Assembly (NCBI RefSeq): GCF_002575655.3
Contig: NC_053037.3
Span: 144,905,207 to 144,969,206 of the forward strand
DNA length: 64,000 nt
Direction: 5' to 3'
Source: Aegilops tauschii subsp. strangulata
Lineage: Eukaryota > Streptophyta > Magnoliopsida > Poales > Poaceae
Shown: positions 11,100-22,839 of the stretch, in pieces
How positions within the stretch are numbered: position 1 is the first letter of the stretch
Layout of the letters: each line of letters begins with the position of its first letter
Made by a program: the position numbers and the translations under genes
The notes under the pieces: model-generated
What the model was told of the DNA's origin: nothing
The model's database searches: none
The model's input: only the letters and a program-made list of their open reading frames with translations

Positions 11100-12456
11100 T
11101 TTCAGGTTTATGCCATCGACGTGACCCCCTATTTGATTTTCTGAAAAATCGATTTAAATTCAGAAAATTTGACTAAACTTTGACCTGCTCTAACTTCTAT
11201 TCTTTAAGTCCAAATGATATGATTCTTTTTGCATTGGTTTTGTGTTGAACTCCTCTATCAGCATGCAAAAGATGAGATTTTTTGCTTGCTGTGTATATTT
11301 TTTGGTGCATTAAATGGTGTCATGTGACCTTTTCTTTTTGTTATTTTAATTCTTTTCAGAAGGAAATTGCTGCCTTGAGGATAACCAGGAGGAGTGTGAC
11401 CCTCCTCTGCACTAAGGCAAGCCATCACAAATATTTGCAAGAATGTCATTTCAATATCTATGATTTTCACTTGAATATGGTTATTTTAAATGCATATAGA
11501 AAATTTCTATAAAGTCAATTGAGCTAATTTCATGTTCTTGCTATGATTGTTCTGTTATCAGTGGCATTTTAGTTGGATAACTAATTTTATGCAGTAGCGT
11601 AATGTGATGTTATGCATGAGCTAGTTCATATCGGTATTATGTGAAATGGTGCATATATAGTTCATTGCATTTTCATGGCATACTATGACTCGGTGAGATT
11701 TATTTGCAAGTTGAAACCTGATAATAAACCAACTTGAACATGTTGTTGATCGATTCATGGTGCCACCGAATCGAGCTTCCCAAGTGCAACCACATTTGCC
11801 TTTATGGGGAGACCCTTTCTCGGTTTATTGTTATGCCTCTCGCCGGTGCCTCCAACTAGGGAAGGTTGTGCGCTGGCGCTACCTTGGCCCGGTAAGCAGG
11901 TATAACCTTGTGTGCCCGTTGTTGTTTTGGTACCATGTCCCCGTTTGGGACCATTTGTTTTGCCACGATGGTGGCCGTTGGATGTCACGCGGTGACATCG
12001 GGGCCACCCAGGACTTAGCCCAAAGGAGAGCGGGTCGGAGTGGCCGGGAGAGTGTCATGGCAATAGATTGGTTCTGTCGGAATGCCGTTGGTCCAGCCGA
12101 ATGAAAGTTCGAGGCCATGGGTTCCGTGGTGTGGGTATAGTGTGCTAACCTCTGTAGAGTGTGCTTAATCTATCGATAGCTGCATCTTCGTTCATGGACA
12201 CAAGTTCGTAGTAGGTCACACCATGGATCAACAAAAATATTAAACTTGCACACTAAATGTATACTTGTGGCACTGGTTATGTTGGTGAAGTTGTTGAGAC
12301 CATCGAGATGGTTTCGTTTGTGATCCGGAGGTGATCACCTTGGATGATGATGTTCGTGGTTATGAGGTAACCGAGATGGTAACGGGTCTGAAAGGCACTG
12401 TTATGAGAACTTTCACTTCATGAGAGCATGCTAGTTCTTGCATTTAACTTGCTTAA

Positions 12457-13451
12457 CCATTCCGGTGTCCGTATATAGCCTTCCAATATATCAATATTTA
12501 CCACTCGACCATTTCGAGACTCCTCGTCATGTCCATGATCTCATCCGGGACTCCGAACAAACTTCGGTCAACAAAACACATAACTCATAATACAAATCGT
12601 CATCGAACGTTAAGCGTGCGGACCCTACGGGTTCGAGAACTATGTAGACATGACCGAGACACATCTCCGGTCAATAACCAATAGCGGAACCTGGATGCTC
12701 ATATTGGCTCCTACATATTCTACGAAGATCTTTATCGGTCGAACCGCATAACAGTATACGTTGTTCCCTTTGTCATTGGTATGTTACTTGCCCGAGATTT
12801 GATCGTCGGTATCCTCATACCTAGTTCAATATCGTTACCAGCAAGTCTCTTTACTCGTTCCATAATGCATCATCCCGTAACTAACTCATTAGTCACATTG
12901 CTTGCAAGGCTTATAGTGATGTGCATTACCGAGAGGGCCTAGAGATACCTCTCCGATACACGGAGTGACAAATCCTAATCTCGATCTATGCCAACTCAAC
13001 AAACACCTTCGGAGTAACCTGTAGAGCATCTTTATAATCACACAGTTATGTTGTGACGTTTGATAGCACACAAGGTGTTCCTCCGGTATTCGGGAGTTGC
13101 ATAATCTCATAGTCAGAGGAACATGTATAAGTCATGAAGAAAGCAATAGCAATAAAAGTAAACGATCATAATCCTAAGCTAACGGATGGGTCTTGTCCAT
13201 CACATCATTCTCTAATGATGTGATCCCGTTCATCAAATGACAACACATGTCTATGGTTAGGAAACTTAACCATCTTTGATTAACGAGCTAGTCAAGTAGA
13301 GGCATACTAGGGACACTTTGTTTGTATATGTATTCACACATGTACTAAGTTTCTGGTTAATACAATTCTAGCATGAATAATAAACATTTATCATGATATA
13401 AGGAAATATAAATAACAACTTTATTATTGCCTCTAGGGCATATTTCCTTCA
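12457..13451 (-). mobile_element. Truncated BARE/WIS/Angela-type copia LTR
   Basis: Read on the - strand it begins TGAAGGAAATATGCCCTAGA (from 13451), the well-known start of these Triticeae copia LTRs. It continues with their conserved text (for example CGAGACTCCTCG and GACCCTACGGGTTCGAGAA on the + strand). About 995 bp remain of an LTR that is normally about 1.7 kb; the 3' part is missing. The junction at 12456/12457 also lacks about 75 bp of Del-1 LTR that the second copy has (near 58,555-58,625). One deletion therefore removed both. Confidence 0.9.
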
Positions 13452-13812
13452 GGCGTGTCGTGCCACTTTCAGGGGAAGTTCTACCGGAGTTGGAGTTGCA
13501 TCATTGCATCACAGTCTAGACCATGTCCACATTAGTGTCCCTGTGAGATGGAGTCCTTCTACGTCGTCTTTCCACTGCCGCGTAGCTTTGTCGTGATGTC
13601 GAGGCCCCTATTCATGTGTACTAAATAATGTACATATGTTCAGCAGCACCGTGTGTGCCGCTTGGCCTCGCTAGTTGATGTAATATCAACTCTATCCTTC
13701 AATAAAGCAGTTGTCTTTCTGTGCCAAGTTGTTGTGTGTTGCGAGAAGACTTGATCTCTGGGCTGGCAATGCAAGGTAAACCGGTCGCTCTGAGCCGGGG
13801 TGCCACAACACT

Positions 13813-13825
13813 TGGTATCAGAGCC
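13813..13825 (+). other. Del-1 primer-binding site
   Basis: TGGTATCAGAGCC is complementary to the 3' end of plant initiator tRNA-Met. It lies five bases after the LTR end, the normal place for priming minus-strand DNA synthesis. Confidence 0.9.
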
Positions 13826-13976
13826 ACGCTGACTGTAGGACGCCCTAGACCGATAGGGCACTAGTTATCCGATATTTAGTAACCCTGAGTGGCGGTAGTG
13901 TTTGTGTGCTTTTGGTTGCTGCATTGCATGCATATAATTTATTTTATTTCTAACCGACTAATGGTTGTGAGTGTAG

Positions 13977-14639
13977 ATGGCTCCAGTGTCGTATCTGTGT
14001 CAGTTGGAGCTGGCGCCGTACACTTCTCCACACCTTGTTTGGAACGTATGGCGTCAACTCTACCCTCACGGTGACGACCCGGTGTATCAGGTATACCGGG
14101 AGCGCATGGCAGCCTCGATATACGAGTATCACGCGGTGGTTACCTTGTGTAGTAGTTCTGCAGCTGGCACATACACTCGTTCTTCTAGGAGTGGTTTTGC
14201 TTCTACACCCGCTCAGGCTGTTCAGTTTTCTGTGTTCGAGGTTCTCATTGAGTTACGCTACAACAAGACCCAGATGCAGACTCATCCAGGTTTCTACTTC
14301 TACCCATCCCTGCATGATGATGGGAGTATTCGCTTTCCTGCTATTGCTCCGGCGTGCGACCGTCCATCTAGCCACCTTTCTCGTTATATCACTGCTAGTT
14401 ATCTTATAATCTATGAGCTGGGCCGAGAGCTGACTCGTGCTCGTACAACTTTGGTGGCCGCTAGATCCGGTTTCGCTCCACCTTCCATGGGGTTTACCCC
14501 CGTTATTCCCCCAGCTTCTATTTCGCCAGCTACCCCAGTTACCCCTCCGAGTAACTCGTGCACCTCGACAGTGACTTCCCGCGGGTCTCCTACGGAGTGG
14601 GCTTCACTTCTCACTACTCCCGTAGCCCCTATGCTCTAG
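13977..14639 (+). CDS. Del-1 ORF upstream of gag (orf0-like)
   Basis: A 220-codon open frame starts MAPVSYLCQLELAPYTSPHL shortly after the PBS. It contains LYPHGDDPVYQVYRERMAAS, then AQAVQFSVFEVLIELRY, and ends with a Pro/Ser/Thr-rich tail. A diverged copy in the tandem repeat (59145-59582) keeps the same amino-acid text, so the reading frame was probably once under selection. An extra ORF before gag (orf0) has been described in rice relatives such as RIRE3/RIRE8 (from memory); its function is unknown. I do not recognise a firm domain. Confidence 0.65.
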   Translation: MAPVSYLCQLELAPYTSPHLVWNVWRQLYPHGDDPVYQVYRERMAASIYEYHAVVTLCSSSAAGTYTRSSRSGFASTPAQAVQFSVFEVLIELRYNKTQMQTHPGFYFYPSLHDDGSIRFPAIAPACDRPSSHLSRYITASYLIIYELGRELTRARTTLVAARSGFAPPSMGFTPVIPPASISPATPVTPPSNSCTSTVTSRGSPTEWASLLTTPVAPML

Positions 14640-15011
14640 ACTCATCCAGCACCTGCCGCTCAGGGAGAGCCCTCGAGGCAGCGTCATCATGTTTCCTTTA
14701 ACCCGGAGGTTTCCGTTAACATCGTCAGTTCAGGATCCGGGTCCGGGTCAGGAGAGGACCCAGCAGGATCAGCGGAGCACTAGATCACCAGAGTAGCCGA
14801 GGTTGTTATGATGCTTGGATGTATGAGTGTAGTCGTACCTGTCATGATGTTTCCTTTCATGTATGAGTCTATGTATAATTATGTTGGAACCGTTTCCTTT
14901 ATTATTCACCTTGGTTTCTTGTCATTTCCTTTCGGGCTTTGTCGTTTGCTTTTCTTCCCCATTTATGGATGTTGCTCATCTCGATGCTTCATATTGGGAA
15001 ACATAAATAGG
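14640..15011 (+). other. Del-1 spacer between orf0 and gag
   Basis: It has no convincing ORF. A very similar stretch follows orf0 in the tandem copy (about 59,800-60,160), including GATGCTTGGATGTATGAGTG and the segment ending ATTGGGAAACATAAA just before gag. It probably serves as leader or intron-like spacer; this is not demonstrable here. Confidence 0.5.
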
Positions 15012-15566
15012 ATGACACGAGGAGGTAGCAACAGTTAGGAAGGTGACGATACCCCTGTTCATCGCTCCGCCCGACAAGTAGGGCATTCCCTCGAAACATA
15101 TTAGCCACCACCACCTCCTCCATAGCAACCACCTACCACAGAGCAGATTATGAGAATGTTTGAGGAAAGACGAAACCAATTTTTGCTTGAATTACTAAGA
15201 AGTGTAGAAGCTATGGTTGGGCAGAATGGAAATCAGTATGGCAATCATTCCAAGCTGTCAGATTTTCAGAGGACTAAACCTCCCAGTTTCAGTCAAGTTG
15301 TCGATCCTCTGGAAGCCGATGATTGGTTGCGAACTATTGAGAGGAAGTTAGAAATTGCTCGCACCAAAGAAATTGACAAGGTTCCATTTGCTACTCACTA
15401 CCTCGAAGGAGCTGCTACTATATGGTGGGACAACACCAAAACCATGTGGCCTGCAAACAATGAGATAACTTGGGATAAATTCAAGGACAAGTTTCGCAAA
15501 TACCACATTCCCGCAGGTATCATGAAGGTCAAGCAGCGTGAATTTCTCGCTCTCACCCAAGGACAC
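15012..15566 (+). pseudogene. Del-1 gag, N-terminal part, cut by element B
   Basis: The frame starts at ATG 15012 (MTRGGSNS), passes stops at about 15,036, 15,102 and 15,123, and is clean from 15150 (MRMFEERRNQ). It then has FQRTKPPSFSQVVDPLEADD, WLRTIERKLEIARTKEIDKV and ATIWWDNTKTMW, the retrotransposon gag domain of Del-type elements. It ends at LTQGH where element B is inserted, and the coding resumes at 22840. Gag would form the particle coat around element RNA. The stops arise from single substitutions. Confidence 0.82.
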
Positions 15567-17162
15567 CGATACATCTCCAACGTATCGATAATTTATGAAG
15601 TATTCATGCTGTTATTTTATCATTCTTGGATGTTTTACAATCATTTTAAAGCAACTTTACATCATTTTTTGGGACTAACCTATTGACCCAGTGCCAAGTG
15701 CCAGTTGCTGTTTTTTGCTTGTTTTTTACATCGCAGGAAATCAATACCAAACGGAGTCCAAATGCAACGAAACTTCACGAAGATTTTTTATGGACCAGAA
15801 GACCAAGAGTGGGCCAAAGAAGCACCTGGGGGGTGCCCCGAGGGGGGCACAACCCACCAGGGCGCGCCTGGGGGCCCAGGCGCGCCCAGGTGGGTTGTGC
15901 CCACCTCGGTGGCCTCCCACACTCCCTCTTTACCCTATAAATTCACAAATATTCAAAAACCCATCGGGGTTAACCTAGATTAGAAGTTCCGCCGCCGCAA
16001 GGTCTCTGTATCCACGAAAACCAATCTAGACCCTGTTTCGGCACCCTACCGGAGGGGGGAATCATCTCCGGTGGCCATCTTCATCATCCCGGCGACCACC
16101 ATGATGAGGAGGGAGTAGTCCACCCTCGGGGCTGAGGGTTTGTACCAGTAGCTATGTGTTTAATCTCTCTCTCTCTCGCGCGCGATATATATCATGGGCT
16201 TTGTTAATATAGTCGGATCATATGATGTTCTCCCCTCTATACTATTGTTGTGATGAATTGAGTCTTTACCCTTTGATGTTTTACCTTGTCGGATTGAATA
16301 TTCAGAGATGAGAACACATGATGTATGTCTTGCGGTATGAATACTTGAGGTGAAAATTGGGGTATCATATTGATTCACTTGATATGTGTTATGGCATTCA
16401 ACTCGCGGATTCCCGCGGTGATATTGGGGTAATCTATGCATAGGGGTTGATGCACGTTTTTATTATCTTTTCTCCGATAGAAACTTTGGGGTCCCCTTGT
16501 AGTTCTTTGTGTGGATTGAGTATTATGAATATGAGTTTGCTTTGGTGCTACTTTAGTACGAACTCTTGATTAGATCGATCGGAAAGAATAGCTTGCGTTA
16601 TTCTAGTACGAACTCTAGGATAGATCGAACAGAAAGAATAGCTTTGAGGTGGTTTCGTACCCTACAAACAATTTATATCTTTTGTTCTCCGCTAATAGGA
16701 ACTCAAGAGTGATTCTTTATTACACTTTGAGGGATAATCATATGATCCAACTATGTTAGCATTGTTGAGAGGTTGCACTAGCGAAAGTACGGACCCTAGG
16801 CCTTGTTTCCAAGCATTGCAATACCGTTTTTGTGCCCATTTACTATTTGTTACCTTGCTGTTTTTATTTGTTCAGATTATAAAAATATATTTCTACCATC
16901 CATATTACGCTTTTATCACCATCTCTTCGCCGAACTAGTGCACCTATACAATTTTCCATTGTATTGGGTGTGTTGGGGACATAAGAGATTTCTTGTATTT
17001 GGTTGCAGGGTCGTTTGAGAGAGACCATCTTCATCCTACACCTACCACAGATTTATAAACCTTAGGTCATCCACTTGAGGGAAAATTGCCACTGTCCTAC
17101 AAAACTCTGCGCTTGGAGGCCCAACATGAGTCTACAAGAATAAAGTTGCATAGCAGACATCA
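15567..17162 (+). repeat. Element B 5' LTR
   Basis: It matches the 3' LTR (21249-22834) nearly throughout, including the ends (...GACATCA), the large hairpin and a (CT)n-(CG)n-(AT)n simple repeat at about 16,164-16,191. The first base is C rather than T, a point change of the terminal TG. Confidence 0.92.
15842..15905. repeat. Near-perfect 64-nt hairpin in element B 5' LTR
   Basis: The arms are 31 bp with 29 pairs and a 2-nt loop (GG at 15873-15874). The left arm contains GGGCACAACCCACC and GGGCGCGCCTGGG. The copy in the 3' LTR at 21511-21580 is equally strong. It lies about 275 bp into the LTR, upstream of the TATA-like CCTATAAATTC near 15,934, so it is in U3 or near the transcription start. 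Confidence 0.88.
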
Positions 17163-17172
17163 AGCTCTTTTC

Positions 17173-17189
17173 TGGCGCCGTTGCCGGGA
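17173..17189 (+). other. Element B primer-binding site
   Basis: TGGCGCCGTTGCCGGGA lies ten bases after the LTR end. It is complementary to the 3' end of tRNA-Asp, the primer used by Athila-type elements. Confidence 0.9.
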
Positions 17190-17289
17190 AGGTGAGTGCA
17201 TGAAGGTTTATCTTTAGATCTTGCAATTGAATCTTTTAGTTTCTTGTTTCATCACTAGTTTGGTTCATAAAAGAAAACTACACAGAAAA

Positions 17290-17700
17290 ATGGAATTGAG
17301 GTTGCATCATATTATTGATCATCTTTATAATATCTTTCTTGAAAATGATGGTTCGGAAAATTGTGCTCAATTGTTAGAAGAAGAAGTCAATAAAATGTTT
17401 GGCACAAAATATTTAAATGATGAGCATGATTGCAATGTTGTTAGTATGAATTCTTTGAATATCCATGATGCTAATGATATGCAAAGCTACAAGCTTGGGG
17501 ATGCTATATTTGATGAAGATGATATTTTTACTCCCCCAAGTTTTGATGAGAAAATTTATTATGATGAAAGCATGCCTCCTATTTATGATGATTATATTGA
17601 TGAAAGTGGGTTTGGAAGAGTGTCAACTCTAGGTACTAATGATCCCACTATTTTGGAGGGTGTTGAATCTTATTGTAATAATTATGAAAGTGGATTTTGA
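17290..17700 (+). CDS. Element B acidic ORF of unknown function
   Basis: From ATG 17290 the frame reads MELRLHHIIDHLYNIFLEND and is open to TGA at 17698. It is strongly acidic, with repeats of the type PPIYDDYIDESG and DEDDIFTPPSFDEKIYYDES. Traces continue in several frames to about 18,255 (HDFNFHSHDSYF; HRKWVRLKCPSHMLHDALF), suggesting a longer decayed gene. It contains no gag, protease or pol motif that I can see. A copy of the element's polypurine-type motif AAGCTTGGGGATGCT sits inside it at about 17,491. Confidence 0.45.
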   Translation: MELRLHHIIDHLYNIFLENDGSENCAQLLEEEVNKMFGTKYLNDEHDCNVVSMNSLNIHDANDMQSYKLGDAIFDEDDIFTPPSFDEKIYYDESMPPIYDDYIDESGFGRVSTLGTNDPTILEGVESYCNNYESGF

Positions 17701-18600
17701 GAGGTCATGACTTTATTTAGTGATGAATCCACTATTTCGGAAGAGGTTTCAATTGATTATTATGAGAACAAAGTTGCTATCTATGATGATTATGGTGATG
17801 ACATGTATGCTATAAAGAATAAATGATAACCATGAAACTTGTCATCATGATTTTAATTTTCACTCTCATGATAGTTATTTTGTTGAGTTTGCTCCCACTA
17901 CTATTGATGAGAAGAAATTTGCTTATGTGGGAGTAATAAAATCTCTATGCCTGTGGATCATGAAAAGAATGCTTTGTGTGATAGCTATATTGTTGAATTC
18001 ATTCATGATGCTACTGAAAATTATTATGAGGGAGGAACATATGCTTGTAGGAATTGCAATAATATCAAGTTTCCTCTCTATGTGTTGAAAATCTTGAAGT
18101 TATGTTTGTTTTGCCTTCCTATGCTAGATGATTCTTGTTCCCATGAATTATTTTCTCACAAAATCCCTATGCATAGGAAGTGGGTTAGACTTAAATGTCC
18201 TAGTCATATGCTTCATGATGCTCTCTTTGTGTTTCAATTCTTTACTTTTATGTGAGCATCATTGAAATCATCATGCCTAGCTTAAAAGGCATTAAAGAAA
18301 AGCGCTTGTTGGGAGACAACCCAACACTTTTACCTACTATTTTTGTGTGTTCACATGATTATGCTACTTTAGTAATCATGTTTTACAGCTTTTGTTTCAA
18401 TAAAGTGCCAAGTAAAGCCTTTGGGATAGTGTGGATGATAGTTGACTTGATTCTGTCCAAAAACCAAAACTTTTGCGCTCAGTCCAGGAATTTTGAAACT
18501 TCACTGGAACGTAATTTTGATCTGAATTTTTTACAGGGTGATAGATATACAAATTACCCAGGATTTCCTATGTTTTTAGAATTTTTGGAATAGCAGAAGT
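17701..18600 (+). pseudogene. Element B: decayed continuation of the acidic ORF
   Basis: Short open frames (17947-18255, 18252-18593) keep protein-like text such as PVDHEKNALCDSYIVEFIHD in one frame, but stops and shifts are frequent. I read it as the remainder of the upstream ORF. No domain is recognised. Confidence 0.35.
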
Positions 18601-21248
18601 ATGGTAGTTATCCAGATCATTACAGACTGTTCTGTTTTTGACAGATTCTGTTTTTAATGCATAGTTTGCTTGCTTTCTAGTTTCTATGGCTTATATTGCT
18701 CAATATAAATTGTGGAAATGATATGCTACAGTAGTCATTGTGTGAGAACAATTATGAATCTTGTCTTTGACAGTACCAAAAGTGAAATGGTTTGCTCTTT
18801 ATCATACTAACCTATCTCACGAAGTTCCGTTAAGTTTCCTGTGATTGAAGTTTTCAAGTTTTGGGTGAGATGTCGATATGAGGAGAATAAAGAGTGACAA
18901 GAACCTAATATTGGGGATTCCCAAGGCACCCCAAGGTAATATTCAAGTAAGATCCAAGCAACTAAGCTTGGGGATGCCCGGGAAGGCATCCCCTCTTTCG
19001 TCTCCAACATTATCGGTAACCTCACTTGGGGCTATGTTTTCATTCATAACATGGTATGTGTTTTGCTTTGAGCATCATTTTATTTTGTTAGGATTTTCTT
19101 GCTGTTATTTAGAATAATGTTTTGCATCTTTTATTTCAATAAAAGTGGCATTGATAGCCTTTGCCATGCTTATCTTGCAAGTATACATGTTGCTGTTTGA
19201 AAACAGAAAGTTTATCGATGTTGCAAAAATTCCTGAGGAAAGTCAGAATGTGATAAAACGTTGAAACTTTTTGCATAATAAACTCTGATAAATGTTCTGC
19301 AGTGTGGTATAATTTCATAATGTTTGGAGTTGAATAAGTACTGATGCTCTTGCATTCTTTACAGACTGTACTATTTTGGCAGATTGTTGTTATGTTTGCA
19401 TTGTTTGCATATGCTTACTTGTTTAATGAATCTATTTGAGGATAGGAGTATTAAATATGCAGAGTCATTTAGTATGCAATGTTGAATAATAATTTTAGTG
19501 ATTTGCTATAGTAGAGATTGATAAGGTTTTTGCATTGGTTTATACTAACTTATCTCACGAGTTCTTGTTCGGTTTTGTGCGGATGAAGCTTTTGAGATTT
19601 AGGAAAACAGTGATATGAGAAGAATTAAGGAGGCACAAAAGCTCAAGCTTGGGGATGCCAAGGCACCCCAAGATAATATTTCAAGAAGTCTCAAGCATCT
19701 AATCTTGGGGATGCCCCGGTAGGCATCCCACCTTTCTTTATCGGTTATTATCGGTTGAGCCTAAGTTTTTGCTTCCTCACATGAGTTGTGCTATTCTTAG
19801 AATGTCATTTTATTTTTCTTTTACTTGTTGTTTTAATAAAATACTTAGATCTGAAAGTTTTTAAACAAAATAGAGTCCTCAAATAGTTGCCAAGGAGGCT
19901 AAGTAAGCGGCTTTCACATCCGTCAACGAAGCTCTTTTCTTTGGAATTGCTCTTGTGCTTCACTTATATCCTATGAGTAAATTGTTGAATAAATTGAATG
20001 TCATGAAGTTGAAATCATATCATGCCTAGTGGTAGATTCACATCGGGTTTAGAAAGTGAAATCTTTTGAGGCTTGACAATCACAATATTGGTCATACAAG
20101 CAATTCACGAATAATTAGTATAAGGAAGAGAACTTTCACATGCAAATACACTATCCTAGAAATCTTTTGTGTTTGTGAGCCCCCATCAAAATATTATATG
20201 CCAAAATTGTTGACGTTGGACAAGGAAGACAACGTAATGATTTATGTTTGTTCATATTCACATAGAAGTTATATTGTCATAGATCCTTCAACATGTGGTG
20301 CTTGCCCCCCATCTTTGCTAGCCAAAAATTCTGCACCAAGTAGAGATACTACTTGTGCATCCAATAACCCTTAAACCCAAATCTTATTTTCAAGAGTCCA
20401 CCTACCTAAGGATTGAGCAACATCCTTCAAGTAAGTTGTCATCGGTGCAATAAGGCAATAAAAATTGCTTCTAAAAGTGTTAGATCATTTAGTGTAAGAG
20501 AAAATTGAGTGTTGTACGAACTTGTGATTGCAAAGCAATAAAAGCGACGGACTGCATAATAAAGGTTGCTATCATAAGGGGCAATATAACATCACGTTCT
20601 CTTGCACTAAGGGGTTGAGCATACAAAAAAATAAGCGCATGGCAACCTCTGCTTCCCTCTGCGAAGGGCCTATCTTTTACTTCTCAGTATTTACTTTTAT
20701 GCAAAGAGTCAAAGTTTTGCTCTCTATTCCTTTTTATTTTTCTCTTTTGGCAAGCATCATGTGGTGAGGAAAGATCTAGGCACATATGTCCAGTTGAATA
20801 TGGGTAGCATGAGTTATTATTGTTGACATCATCCTGGAGGTGAATACGATGGGAGGCAAAACAATAAGCCCCTATCTTTCTATGTGTCCGGTTGAAACGT
20901 TTTGCTCATGTGTATGCGGTGAGTGTTAGCAATCATAGAAGACTATATGATGGTTGAGTATGTGGAGCTCTTATTTAACTCCGTTGAATAAGTTGAATTG
21001 CAATTGCTTGGTGACTAAGAACATAGGTTGTTGAGTTTCAAGAGAGTTTATTGTTTGAACCTTAACATGTGAATTGGTTGCCACTATAACATGAGAAGTT
21101 TTATAAGAAAAAATTGCTGTTATGATGCTAGGAAAAGTGATTGAAATTATCATGGATCAAACTTATGCATGCTAGCATTCACACTTCATAAATTATTTCT
21201 TTTATCATTACCTACTCGAGGACGAGTAGGAATTAAGCTTGGGGATGC
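18601..21248 (+). other. Element B long 3' internal region with repeated AAGCTTGGGGATGCC hairpins
   Basis: I see no credible ORF. The region carries several copies of a motif AGCTTGGGGATGCC with a nearby complementary GGCATCCCC or GGCACCCC (18912-18936, 18964-18995, 19644-19668, 19703-19730). The last copy, AATTAAGCTTGGGGATGC (21231-21248), directly abuts the 3' LTR and acts as its polypurine tract. A hairpin at 21211-21230 precedes it. Confidence 0.6.
21211..21230. repeat. Hairpin upstream of element B polypurine tract
   Basis: CCTACTCGAGGACGAGTAGG is a perfect 8-bp stem with loop AGGA, 18 nt before the 3' LTR. Element D has the same 20-mer 19 nt before its 3' LTR, and Del-1 and Del-2 have related ones. 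Confidence 0.88.
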
Positions 21249-22834
21249 TGATACGTCTCCAACTATCTATAATTTATTAAGTATTCATGCTGTATTTTAT
21301 CATTCTTGGATGTTTTACAATCATTTTATAGCAACTTTATATCATTTTTTGGGACTAACCTATTGACCCAGTGCCAGTTGCTATTTTTTGCTTGTTTTTT
21401 ACATCGCAGGAAATCAATACCAAACGGAGTCCAAATGCAACGAAACTTCACGGAGATTTTTTATGGACCAGAAGACCAACAGTGGGCCAAAGAAGCACCT
21501 GGGGGTGCCCCGAGGGAGGCACAACCCACTAGGGCGCGCCTGGGGGCCCAGGCGCGCCTAGGTGGGTTGTGCCCACCTCGGCGGCCTCCGCACCCCCTCT
21601 TTATCCTATAAATTCACAAATATTGCAAAACCCATCGAGGTTAACCTAGCTCAAAAGTTCCGCCGCCGCAAGGTCTCTGTATCCGCGAAAACCAATCTAT
21701 ACCCCGTTCTGGCACCCTGCCGGAGGGGGGAATCATCTCTGGTGGCCATCTTCATCATCCCGACGGCCACCATGATGACGAGGGAGTAGTCCACCCTCAG
21801 GGCTGAGGGTTTGTACCAGTAGCTATGTGTTTAATCTCTCTCTCTCTCTCTCATGATCTATATCATGGGCTTTGTTAATATAGTAGGATCATATGATGTT
21901 TCTCCCCTCTATACTATTGTTGTGATGAATTGAGTCTTTACCCTTTGAAGTTTTGTCTTGTCGGATTGAATATTCAGAGATGAGAACACATGATGTATGT
22001 CTTGCGGTATGAATACTTGAGGTGACAATTGGGGTATCATATTGATTCACTTGATATGTATTATGGCATTCAACTTGCGGATTCCCGCGATGATATTGGG
22101 GTAATCTATGCATAGGGGTTGATGCATGTTTTTATTATCTTTTATCCGATAGAAACTTTGGGGTCCCCTTGTAGTTCTTTGTGTGGATTGCGTATTATGA
22201 ATATGAGTTTGCTTTGGTGCTACTTTGGTACGGACTCTTGATTAGATCGATCGAAAAGAATAGCTTGCATTATTCTAGTATGAACTCTAGGATAGATCGA
22301 ACGGAAAGAATAGCTTTGAGGTGGTTTCGTACCCTACAAACAATTTATATCTTTTGTTCTCCACTAATAGCAACTCGGGAGTGACTCTTTATTACACTTT
22401 GAGGGATAATCATATGATCCAACTATGTTAGCATTGTTGAGAGGTTGCACTAGCGAAAGTACGGACCCTAGGCCTTGTTTCCAAGCATTGCAATACCGTT
22501 TTTGTGCCCATTTACTATTTGTTACCTTGCTGTTTTTATTTATTCAGATTATAAAAATATATTTCTACCATCCATATTACACTTTTATCACCATCTCTTT
22601 GCCGAACTAGTGCACCTATACAATTTGCCATTGTATTGGGTGTGTTGGGGACACAAGAGATTTCTTGTATTTGGTTGCAAGGTCGTTTGAGAGAGACCAT
22701 ATTCATCCTACACCTCCCACGGATTGATAAACCTTAGGTCATCCACTTGAGGGAAAATTGCCACTGTCCTACAAAGCTCTGCGCTTGGAGGCCCAACACG
22801 AGTCTACAAGAATAAAGTTGCGTAGTAGACATCA
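21249..22834 (+). repeat. Element B 3' LTR
   Basis: It starts TGATACGTCTCCAACTATCT, ends GTAGACATCA, and is followed by the TSD GACAC. Differences from the 5' LTR are scattered substitutions and small indels; by eye a few percent, not computed. Confidence 0.93.
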
Positions 22835-22839
22835 GACAC

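Larger units (their letters stand above)
7810..13807 (+). repeat. Del-1 5' LTR, interrupted by solo LTR A and a copia LTR fragment
   Basis: It starts TGTGACACCC at 7810 and ends at 13807, five bases before the PBS. Subtracting the two insertions leaves about 3.3 kb, matching the second LTR at 55618-58976 (3,359 bp). A GC-rich block (about 8,450-9,400) contains a likely TATA box (CTATATATAGG, 8879-8889). Transcription may start just downstream; the long apparent ORFs here are compositional shadows. The right third (13,452-13,807) ends with the same CAAGGTAAACCGGTCGCTCT block as the other copy. Confidence 0.9.
15562..22839 (+). mobile_element. Element B: non-autonomous Athila-like LTR retrotransposon (15567-22834) with TSD GACAC
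   Basis: Perfect 5-bp duplications GACAC flank it (15562-15566, 22835-22839). LTRs of 1,596 and 1,586 bp flank 4.1 kb of internal DNA; the first LTR starts CGATACATC instead of TGATACGTC. The PBS is tRNA-Asp-type, as in Athila. No RT, integrase or protease motif is present, so it must have used enzymes from another element. It lies in Del-1 gag, in the same orientation. Confidence 0.92.

Noticed and set aside
13811..13830. Possible tRNA gene piece at TGGTATCAGAGCC
   Set aside because: It is only the primer-binding site next to an LTR end; no cloverleaf can be formed. The same applies at 46,652, 58,982, 17,173, 40,246 and 63,758.
18964..19730. Repeated hairpins as a CRISPR-like array
   Set aside because: Spacing is irregular, copies diverge, and this is plant retrotransposon DNA; the motif matches the element's own polypurine region.
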